This document shows positions 7,482 to 12,700 of a DNA stretch of 12,700 bases, piece by piece. The DNA comes from JAGDXO01 sp964541025 (GTDB lineage Archaea > Thermoplasmatota > Thermoplasmata > Thermoplasmatales > GCA-001856825). The stretch is taken from NCBI GenBank assembly GCA_964541025.1, contig CAZIOW010000030.1, positions 1 to 12,700 on the forward strand, given 5' to 3'. The notes beneath the pieces are model-generated. The model had not been told where the DNA came from and searched no databases. It saw only the letters and a program-made list of their open reading frames with translations. The translations under genes were made by a program, and so were the position numbers. Each line of letters starts with the position of its first letter. The stretch's first letter is position 1.

Positions 7482-8927
7482 TCAGGGATTCGGTGTTATC
7501 CCAGCCTTATCCACGCCTCTATTCTCTGAATCAGCTTTGGAAAGTATATCCCCCTGTTTAAAAGCGATCATGGCTTTTGAGTAATATGGGATGATCCTCT
7601 TGAATATGAAACCGTGGTCCTTGATTAGGTCTTGGAGAAGATACATGGGTCTTAGGTAGAAATTCATGTAAGCCTTTCCGAGCCATTTCAATATGGTTTC
7701 ATCTGTAAAATTCTGCAATTTCATTACAGGGCTTAGTGTGGTGTATTTTCTCCAGTCCATCGTTTTTATAAGATTATTTAATTTTGCGAGGTCCCACAAT
7801 CTTGTGCCTGGATACGGGGTTGCAATCGTGAACTGCGCTAGTTTCACCTTCACTTTTTTTGAGAATTTTATTGTGTTTTTCACATCATCAACAGTATCAT
7901 TTGGAAAACCGATTATGAAAGATCCCAGGGTATTGAGGCCTGCATCATTCCCCTTCTGGACCGATGATATCGCCTGCTCCAGCTTAATCCCCTTCCCGAT
8001 GAAATCCAGGGTACTCTGATTTCCGGATTCTATTCCAAAATATATGGTGTGTGCACCGCCTTCTTTCATTGCATGTGCTATTTCATCATTGAAGAGATTT
8101 ACTCTAGCGGATGCTGACCACCTGATATCCAGCTTTTCCTCCTTTATCATTTTTGATATTTCAACTGCTCTCTTCATATTCAGCGTGAAAGTATCGTCCA
8201 GGAATTCTATTTCATGTATATTATATTCATAAACAAGTCTTTCAAGTTCCTTCATAACTCTCTCAGTGCTATGTCCTCTCCATATTTTGCCGAACTGGAG
8301 CGATGAAGAACAGAATATACAGTTATATGGGCAACCCCTTGAAGTCATTATAGTTCCAAATTTCTTCCCATCAGCGGTGTATTTATCCATAGGGAGAAGG
8401 TCTATCGATGGCATTGGTATTTCATCAACATTTTTTATCAGAACCTCAGGTCTGTTTACTTTAATTCCATTATTTCTGTATGCCAGGCCATTGATATCCC
8501 TGATATCCTTTTTGCCCTTCAGATACTGAAGCAGATTGGAAAAAATGATTTCACCTTCCCCCGAAATAACATAATCTACGTTCTCAGATTCCGTAAGTGT
8601 TAACTCAGGAGTGAAAGTTACGTGAGGGCCTCCCATTACAACCTTAATATTATTATTGTACTCCTTTGACAATGAAGCTACCTTGTAGGCATCAGGCATC
8701 ATGGAGGTAGTTGACGTAATGCCCACAAGATCAGGATCATAATTCTTTATCTCTGATGCAACATTGTCAAAGGAGTAATTCATAGCAAGCGAGTCAATTA
8801 TCTTCACATCGTCCCCCTGTAATCTTGCCATGGAGGCGAGGTATGCCAGACCAAGGGGAGGTCCGGTAACGCCAATCACAGACTTAATGGCTGAATTAGT
8901 TGGGGGGGATAGTAGCAATATTCTCAT
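7482..8927 (-). CDS. B12-binding-domain radical SAM protein
   Basis: A class B type radical SAM enzyme of 481 residues. The N-terminal half (about 1-135) is a Rossmann-like cobalamin-binding domain with PPLGLAYLAS (23-32), VGITSTT (68-74), GGPHVTF (99-105) and ISGEGE (121-126). The core follows with the cluster motif RGCPYNCIFCSS (Cys199, 203 and 206), SASARVN (271-277), FGIESGN (297-303) and FIIGFPNDT (337-345). The classical DxHxxG cobalamin-ligand motif is absent, as in several members of this group. Relatives include cobalamin-dependent methylases, hopanoid enzymes (HpnJ/HpnP) and archaeal GDGT ring synthases (GrsA/B), so a role on isoprenoid lipids is plausible, but the substrate is unknown. 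The start at 8927 is canonical (MRILLLSPPT), with GAGATGA upstream, and overlaps the SPASM gene by 32 nt. Confidence 0.9.
   Translation of the reverse strand: MRILLLSPPTNSAIKSVIGVTGPPLGLAYLASMARLQGDDVKIIDSLAMNYSFDNVASEIKNYDPDLVGITSTTSMMPDAYKVASLSKEYNNNIKVVMGGPHVTFTPELTLTESENVDYVISGEGEIIFSNLLQYLKGKKDIRDINGLAYRNNGIKVNRPEVLIKNVDEIPMPSIDLLPMDKYTADGKKFGTIMTSRGCPYNCIFCSSSLQFGKIWRGHSTERVMKELERLVYEYNIHEIEFLDDTFTLNMKRAVEISKMIKEEKLDIRWSASARVNLFNDEIAHAMKEGGAHTIYFGIESGNQSTLDFIGKGIKLEQAISSVQKGNDAGLNTLGSFIIGFPNDTVDDVKNTIKFSKKVKVKLAQFTIATPYPGTRLWDLAKLNNLIKTMDWRKYTTLSPVMKLQNFTDETILKWLGKAYMNFYLRPMYLLQDLIKDHGFIFKRIIPYYSKAMIAFKQGDILSKADSENRGVDKAGITPNP
8896..8927 (-). other. 32-nt gene overlap containing a C7 run
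   Basis: The last 32 nt of the SPASM gene are also the first 32 nt of the B12 radical SAM gene, in the +1 frame relative to it. Within the overlap the coding strand has seven consecutive Cs (8902-8908), reading ATC CCC CCC AAC TAA in one frame and TCC CCC CCA ACT in the other. Omitting one C would join the two proteins in frame. Confidence 0.9.
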
Positions 8928-10431
8928 CGTTTGTCATCTCTGTTTCATTTTGTTCCAATTTCATTACAATTTCTTCATATGCATTATTGTTCAACAGGCA
9001 GCCAGGATCAGATTGCATATAATCGCCGTAATAACCGTACGCCCTTGCCCTGCATCCTCCGCAGGAATACTTGAATGGGCAGGTTCCACAGACTCCCTTA
9101 AGTTCATCCCTGTTCCTGAGATCATTGAGTACCTTTGAGTTTTTCCAGATCTCCTTGAAATCATCCTTGATAACATTACCAACTCTTATTGGAAGGAACA
9201 CGCACGGCTCCAGATCACCGTTATCCTCGAGTGCTGCGTATATTCTTCCTGCCCCACATCCACCAATAAATTCTGCCATGGCAATTCCTTCATATCCTGT
9301 CTCCAGTGAAGCAAAATGAGTAGGAGCATAAGTTTTGCCGGTTCCTTCAAGCACTTTGTTAATACCTATTCTTGAATATTCGGGAGAAGTTGAAAATATA
9401 TCAGGTCCTACTTTTGCCTGCCACTTTGTGTAAAGGAAGTTGAGCAGGTCTTCCCTCTCCTGAGGACTTAGATCCTCGTTTATTATCCCCTTTCCACGGC
9501 CCGTAGGTACGAAATTGAATACTATAAATCTCTTTACTTTTAGGCTTATAGCTAGATCAAGCATTTCTCCCATCTTATCGTAATTGTATTTTGTCGCAGT
9601 AGTAGCTATTGCATTATCGAACACTCCCTTGGCTACTACATTCTTTATGCCTTCGACGGTTCTCTCCCAGGCCAGTGGTTGCCCCCGGAATTTGTTATGA
9701 ATTTCAGGGTCTGCTGAATCTAGGCTTATCTCTATATAGCGTATACCTATTTCCGCAAGCCTGTCAACAACACTCTTTGTCAGTAGGGTCCCATTGGTAG
9801 CTATTGTGGTATACATACCCTTCTTTCCAGCGTACTCTGCTACTTTCCAGAAATCCCTGCTCATAAGTGGTTCTCCTCCAGAGAATGCTATCATTGTAAC
9901 ACCAGCTTCGTCAAACATATCTATAACCTTAAGCTTCTCTTCAAGTGTGAGTTCATCTGGATTCTTACTGCCGGCATTTGCATAGCAATGGAGGCAATTG
10001 AGGTTGCATTGTTTTGTCAGATTCCAGACAATCATCAGAGGGGCATCGAAAATCTGTGGTTTGGTTATTCCATATTTGGCAACACTCCTCAGTGTAAGTG
10101 CCACACCTTTTCTGACATATTTTTCTTTAAGCGCCGCCTTGATAGCATCAACATTTTGAACTCCAAATGTTTTCATTCCTCGCATAAGTGCCTTTTCAAT
10201 TATCTTTGCCTCCGTTGATTCCCTGATACTTTCAGGTTCTTCCACGCCAGCAAATACACCAAGCACATGCTCAAACTTCTTCTGGTCAGTCATCTTAATC
10301 ATTATCCACCTTGCGAATTTGTTATCAACAATTCTTTGGAACTGTGCAACTAGCTGAGTAGAATCAGGAAGCTTTTCCGAACCATAAAAATTTACACCAA
10401 AATTATTGCTGGATAATGGTTCATTGTTCAT
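8896..10431 (-). CDS. SPASM-domain radical SAM protein with N-terminal extension
   Basis: 511 residues. Residues 1-130 form a cysteine-free, largely helical extension. The radical SAM core begins at WNLTKQCNLNCLHCYANA (Cys142, 146 and 149) with SGGEPL (184-189), TNGTLL (212-217) and EISLDS (234-239). The C-terminal SPASM domain has seven cysteines: 392, 410 (in GDLEPC), 448, 451, 457, 460 and 478. This set normally binds two auxiliary iron-sulfur clusters. The GGCRARAYGYYGD block resembles the NirJ/AhbC/AhbD/PqqE-like branch, which modifies hemes, peptides or cofactors. The extra N-terminal region makes it longer than AhbC/AhbD, so I do not assign a heme role. A strong ribosome site (GAGGTGAT) lies about 8 nt upstream of the ATG and a TATA-like box further up. 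The gene overlaps the B12 radical SAM gene, implying a shared pathway. Confidence 0.92.
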   Translation of the reverse strand: MNNEPLSSNNFGVNFYGSEKLPDSTQLVAQFQRIVDNKFARWIMIKMTDQKKFEHVLGVFAGVEEPESIRESTEAKIIEKALMRGMKTFGVQNVDAIKAALKEKYVRKGVALTLRSVAKYGITKPQIFDAPLMIVWNLTKQCNLNCLHCYANAGSKNPDELTLEEKLKVIDMFDEAGVTMIAFSGGEPLMSRDFWKVAEYAGKKGMYTTIATNGTLLTKSVVDRLAEIGIRYIEISLDSADPEIHNKFRGQPLAWERTVEGIKNVVAKGVFDNAIATTATKYNYDKMGEMLDLAISLKVKRFIVFNFVPTGRGKGIINEDLSPQEREDLLNFLYTKWQAKVGPDIFSTSPEYSRIGINKVLEGTGKTYAPTHFASLETGYEGIAMAEFIGGCGAGRIYAALEDNGDLEPCVFLPIRVGNVIKDDFKEIWKNSKVLNDLRNRDELKGVCGTCPFKYSCGGCRARAYGYYGDYMQSDPGCLLNNNAYEEIVMKLEQNETEMTNDENIATIPPN

Positions 10432-10435
10432 TATG

Positions 10436-10446
10436 CATCACCTCTA
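10436..10446 (-). promoter_or_regulatory. Ribosome binding site of the SPASM gene
   Basis: Just upstream of the ATG at 10431 the minus strand reads GAGGTGAT, an almost perfect complement to the 3' end of 16S rRNA, at normal spacing. It supports the chosen start and shows that this gene has a leader, unlike most others here. Confidence 0.7.
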
Positions 10447-10487
10447 TGAATGTATTAAATTCTATTTTAGTATTAAAAATTTTACTA

Positions 10488-10496
10488 CTTTTATAA
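10488..10496 (-). promoter_or_regulatory. TATA-like box of the radical SAM operon
   Basis: TTATAAAAG on the minus strand, about 57-65 nt upstream of the SPASM ATG, which predicts a 5' leader of roughly 30 nt containing the ribosome site. A weak inverted repeat (TAGTA/TACTA, 10468-10487) lies just downstream, between the box and the expected start point. Confidence 0.5.
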
Positions 10497-10502
10497 CACA
10501 TC

Positions 10503-11045
10503 TCATCTCACCTCCACTACTTTCTCTTCATCTCCTAAGGTATTTTCCATATCTCTGTTGCCAAAGATTAGTACCGGTATTCTTGATAAATTCACAAGCT
10601 CAAGAACATCAAAGATGGAATGGGAAAAATGACCTATTTCGCCTATCTGCAAAGCAATGAGATCGTATTTATTTTCCGTCATCTCTCTCACTATCTGATC
10701 CTTTGACTTCCCGTTTGAGACCTTGTAACTGTAAACTATATTTTTCTTCTCTGGCATCCTTTTAATATAAGAATAAAGCTTCTTCTCAGCCACAGACATT
10801 GCATAATTGATATCCCTTAGGTCGACGCAATCATATAGAGAATCTGTGGATAACGGGACTACGTGAAAGAATGTTATCTGAGTCTGGTTCTTTAGCATTT
10901 CAAGAACGGGATACATTTCAGATATGGTCGATTCGTGGCATGCCGTAGGAATGAGTATTTTTTTGAATTCCCTTCCTGGGTAATCTTCAATGGAATCTAT
11001 GGACTTATCAACAGATGAATCTGCTATCATAATGCTAAAAATCAC
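10503..11045 (-). CDS. UspA-like protein without ATP-binding signature
   Basis: A UspA-fold protein of 180 residues. FKKILIPTACHES (about 27-39) is the first strand and loop, ITFFHVVPLS (57-66) the second strand, KYDLIALQIGEIGHFSH (126-142) the fourth strand and loop, and RIPVLIFG (155-162) the last strand. The ATP-binding pattern G-x2-G-x9-G-S/T is broken: the first two glycines are present (GEIG), but the later Gly-Ser is missing, so ATP binding is doubtful. An extra N-terminal stretch of about 26 residues precedes the domain. The start is either GTG at 11045, about 27 nt below a TATA-like box and so leaderless, or ATG at 11030. It lies 71 nt upstream of the SPASM gene, which has its own promoter, so co-transcription is possible but not required. 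Confidence 0.8.
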   Translation of the reverse strand: MIFSIMIADSSVDKSIDSIEDYPGREFKKILIPTACHESTISEMYPVLEMLKNQTQITFFHVVPLSTDSLYDCVDLRDINYAMSVAEKKLYSYIKRMPEKKNIVYSYKVSNGKSKDQIVREMTENKYDLIALQIGEIGHFSHSIFDVLELVNLSRIPVLIFGNRDMENTLGDEEKVVEVR

Positions 11046-11071
11046 GTAAAGTAGTTAAGAATTACAGACAA

Positions 11072-11087
11072 ATATTTAGGTAAATAT
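11072..11087. promoter_or_regulatory. Perfect 16-bp palindrome over the UspA-like gene's TATA region
   Basis: ATATTTAGGTAAATAT has two 7-bp arms around a 2-bp centre. On the minus strand it includes CTAAATATT, the best TATA-like match about 27 nt upstream of the GTG at 11045. A regulator bound here would block the basal factors. The Lrp/AsnC gene is next door. Confidence 0.5.
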
Positions 11088-11088
11088 G

Positions 11089-11115
11089 AAAAAACAGTCA
11101 ATAATTTGCGAAAAA
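11089..11115 (-). terminator. T-tracts downstream of the Lrp/AsnC gene
   Basis: Two minus-strand T runs, five Ts at 11111-11115 and six Ts at 11089-11094, follow the Lrp stop at 11136 and precede the UspA-like promoter. This fits archaeal T-tract termination that separates the two transcripts. Confidence 0.4.
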
Positions 11116-11135
11116 TTAAATGGACATAAATATAA

Positions 11136-11573
11136 TCACTTGATTGGTTCTTCAAGAACTATATTGAACTGTTTTATTTCAACATCAAATTTGGCAAGCT
11201 CCTTCTGTATGTAGTTCCTTATGTCTATGCAGCTTTCTCCGACCATAGTGACTATTATCCTTTCAGAACCACTTATCACCAACATCCCTTTCACGTTATC
11301 CTCTCCTCTTAGAAATGAAATTAATTCATTGAGTTTTAGAGGATTTACATTAATAAAGAGCAGAGCCTTGCAGGAAAATCCCATCTTTGTATAGTCAAGA
11401 ATGCCCTTGCATTTCTCAAGCACCCCCCTGCTTTTAAGGAGATTTATCCTGTCCCTGATTGTCCACATATTGCCGTTAACTTTTTCAGCAACTTCTGAGT
11501 ATGTAAGAGAACAGTCTTCCTCAAGGACCTCAAGTATTTGAAAATCCAGCTTGTCAAGCTTGAACTGCTTCAT
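11136..11573 (-). CDS. Lrp/AsnC family transcriptional regulator
   Basis: 145 residues, typical length. The N-terminal winged helix-turn-helix begins KLDKLDFQILEVLEED and continues LTYSEVAEKVNGNMWTIRDRINLLKSRGVL (about 5-52). The C-terminal RAM domain (about 65-140) has the alternating beta-alpha pattern (ALLFINVNP, VKGMLVISGSERIIVTMVG, IKQFNIVLEEP) used for oligomerisation and effector binding. Such proteins act as dimers to octamers and often sense amino acids. The effector here is unknown. The start at 11573 has a TATA-like TTAAATATG about 28 nt upstream and no ribosome site, so a leaderless transcript is likely. A 16-bp palindrome covers that TATA box, which suggests autoregulation. The gene is divergent from the small membrane protein gene, with 83 nt between. 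Confidence 0.93.
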   Translation of the reverse strand: MKQFKLDKLDFQILEVLEEDCSLTYSEVAEKVNGNMWTIRDRINLLKSRGVLEKCKGILDYTKMGFSCKALLFINVNPLKLNELISFLRGEDNVKGMLVISGSERIIVTMVGESCIDIRNYIQKELAKFDVEIKQFNIVLEEPIK

Positions 11574-11586
11574 ATTTGACGGATAT

Positions 11587-11602
11587 AATATGAACGCATA
11601 TT
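11587..11602. promoter_or_regulatory. Operator-like palindrome at the Lrp/AsnC promoter
   Basis: AATATG-AACG-CATATT, 6-bp arms and a 4-bp centre, 14-29 nt upstream of the Lrp/AsnC start and overlapping its TATA-like box. Size and symmetry match typical Lrp-family sites, and location predicts repression of its own gene. It is also in the short divergent region with the gene at 11657. Confidence 0.5.
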
Positions 11603-11656
11603 TAAGGTTTCAATGGGAAAAAGCAAAGAATTAATACGGATTTATCATATTTATGG

Positions 11657-12094
11657 GTGAATTTTCTAGAAAGGTTCCTTCTCAACAGAATAAAGAAATC
11701 AAATAATATTCAGGATGTGGATATTTCAGACATAGAAAGAGCAGTCTCTGAAAAAAGGAATGAAATACACAGATTTTTTTCTGAGAACAGGGGAAATGGA
11801 GAAGTGGATAAGGTGGCTGTGGACTTTTCCTTGTACACCACTATGCTCGAGCAATTAATTCTGGAAAGAAGGCTTGAATCAGGGGTGTCCACTCTAATAT
11901 ATTTTATATACACGATTCTTGGAAATGTTGCAGGAATAATCATGTCAATCCTTGTATTCATATCAACAACAGGTTATGTTGGTCATCTGATACTCCTGGT
12001 ATCAATAATGGGAGGAATTGCAGGAATAATTATAGCACTTCAAAGTATGAGGAAAGAGAGAAAATTTATAAATTCTTTAAAAAAAGGTATTTAA
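11657..12094 (+). CDS. Small membrane protein with two C-terminal helices
   Basis: 145 residues. The N-terminal 75 are charged and helical, probably cytoplasmic and possibly coiled-coil (DISDIERAVSEKRNEIHRFF). They are followed by two hydrophobic helices at about 77-102 and 107-128, separated by a short turn, and a basic tail (MRKERKFINSLKKGI) that fits the inside-positive rule. No family recognised. The start is GTG at 11657. An ATG at 11653 is out of frame and gives only a 17-codon ORF. A TTAATAC box about 20-26 nt upstream fits a leaderless transcript. It is divergent from the Lrp/AsnC regulator and ends 4 nt from the convergent UspA gene. Confidence 0.7.
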   Translation: MNFLERFLLNRIKKSNNIQDVDISDIERAVSEKRNEIHRFFSENRGNGEVDKVAVDFSLYTTMLEQLILERRLESGVSTLIYFIYTILGNVAGIIMSILVFISTTGYVGHLILLVSIMGGIAGIIIALQSMRKERKFINSLKKGI

Positions 12095-12098
12095 AAAT

Positions 12099-12530
12099 TT
12101 ATTTTATAACCATCACCGGTATCTTTGATTTGGAAATCACCTTCATTGCCACGCTACCTATTATGAAGTCTTCAGCCACTGAGTGTCCTCTATGCCCCAT
12201 TACTACAATGTCAAATTTACCGCTGTTGGCAAGATCAATAATATTTCTTGCTGGATCTCCATCTACTATTGCATGATCAACCCTTATTTTATTGGATATA
12301 TTCAAAGACTTTATGAAATCAACCATCTTCTTCTCAGAATCCCCTTTGATTTGATCCATCCTATCAACATCGGCAAAATCCCAGATATCAGCGTAATACA
12401 AAGGTAGAACATACAGGAAATGGAAATGTTCAGAATCTGTGAAAATCCTGACAGCTTCTTTAGCAGCCCTTTCTGAATATTTCGAGAAGTCTATAGGTAT
12501 CAATATATTTTTCATAGAATTATTTTCCAT
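12099..12530 (-). CDS. Universal stress protein (UspA family), ATP-binding type
   Basis: 143 residues, normal length for a single Usp domain. KNILIPIDFSKYSERAAKEA (7-26) carries the conserved Asp14 of the nucleotide site. The signature G-x2-G-x9-G-S is intact at 112-126 (GHRG, then GS at 125-126), so ATP binding is expected. VDGDPARNIIDLA (89-101) is the usual GDP-A segment. Such proteins form dimers and are thought to modulate partners under stress or energy change. The start at 12530 is supported by GGAGG 9 nt upstream. An internal Met at residue 6 is the alternative. It begins 2 nt after the stop of an upstream membrane protein gene, so the two form an operon, the frequent transporter-plus-Usp arrangement. 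Confidence 0.93.
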   Translation of the reverse strand: MENNSMKNILIPIDFSKYSERAAKEAVRIFTDSEHFHFLYVLPLYYADIWDFADVDRMDQIKGDSEKKMVDFIKSLNISNKIRVDHAIVDGDPARNIIDLANSGKFDIVVMGHRGHSVAEDFIIGSVAMKVISKSKIPVMVIK

Positions 12531-12532
12531 AG

Positions 12533-12700
12533 TTATTCGCCTCCACTAATACTTACTTCCGCCTCATTCATAAATTTTACGTCTTTCCCCTTTATTCCAA
12601 AGTAACGGGCTATCCTTGGTCTTAACTTTATGTAGGTTACAAGGAATATTATCTGGAATATTGGAAACATTGCAGGAGCCATTGCAACAAGTGGTGAGAA
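12533..12700 (-). CDS. C-terminal part of a membrane protein, probably a transporter
   Basis: The frame is open from the window edge to TAA at 12533-12535 and gives 55 residues. It begins inside a hydrophobic helix (about residues 3-23, PLVAMAPAMFPIFQIIFLVTY), followed by a basic loop (KLRPRIARYFGIKGKD) and a short acidic end (NEAEVSISGGE). This is the usual look of the last transmembrane helix and cytoplasmic tail of a secondary transporter, for example of the amino acid permease type, but 55 residues are too few to name the family. The 2-nt spacing to the UspA gene, whose GGAGG ribosome site lies inside this gene's last codons, indicates translational coupling. Confidence 0.75.
   Translation of the reverse strand, partial: FSPLVAMAPAMFPIFQIIFLVTYIKLRPRIARYFGIKGKDVKFMNEAEVSISGGE

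Noticed and set aside
8896..10431. SPASM radical SAM protein as the tetraether synthase Tes
   Set aside because: As I recall, Tes proteins carry extra cysteine motifs in the N-terminal part before the radical SAM core. Here residues 1-130 have no cysteine, and the C-terminus is a standard SPASM domain.
1..12700. CRISPR array, insertion sequence ends or prophage genes
   Set aside because: No regularly spaced repeats, no recognisable transposase, integrase or phage structural gene, and no paired terminal repeats flanking a gene were seen.

Overview
The window looks like a chromosomal segment of a Thermoplasmata-type archaeon (Ferroplasma/Cuniculiplasma/Picrophilus relatives are the best guess). 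It is AT-rich, genes are preceded by TATA-like boxes about 26 nt upstream of apparently leaderless starts, a few genes carry a GGAGG-type ribosome site instead, and the content is archaeal: an Lrp/AsnC regulator with an operator-like palindrome, several radical SAM enzymes, UspA-like proteins and a GT-C type membrane glycosyltransferase. The exact genus cannot be fixed from sequence alone. A run of 10 Ns at 350-359 marks an assembly gap.

Layout. 1-1277 is gene-poor: an unrecognised Cys-rich frame (3-349) runs into the gap, another frame (361-546) comes out of it, and 547-1277 holds only hairpins, a TATA-like box and a 48-codon basic ORF. 1278-2321 encodes an unrecognised 347-residue soluble protein. 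2322-2709 appears empty. A tRNA-Arg(CCG) gene on the minus strand (2710-2783) is divergent, 62 nt away, from an ALDH7/antiquitin-type aldehyde dehydrogenase (2846-4390), followed by a branched-chain amino acid aminotransferase (4427-5341) with its own promoter. Both fit an organism that handles amino acids.

The next block is on the minus strand and reads right to left: a UspA-like protein lacking the ATP-binding signature (11045-10503), a SPASM radical SAM protein (10431-8896), a B12-binding-type radical SAM protein (8927-7482) that overlaps it by 32 nt, and a 686-residue GT-C type membrane protein (7433-5373). The two radical SAM genes are almost certainly translated together, and the overlap contains a C7 run where a +1 shift would fuse them. 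This cluster is the best candidate here for an undescribed pathway. A lipid or glycolipid modification system is the most natural guess, but it is not proven.

On the right, an Lrp/AsnC regulator (11573-11136) has a 16-bp palindrome across its own TATA region, and a second 16-bp palindrome lies across the TATA region of the UspA-like gene. A small two-helix membrane protein (11657-12094) faces a canonical ATP-binding UspA protein (12530-12099). That gene sits 2 nt downstream of the C-terminal end of a membrane protein that continues beyond the window (12700-12533), the common transporter-plus-Usp arrangement.
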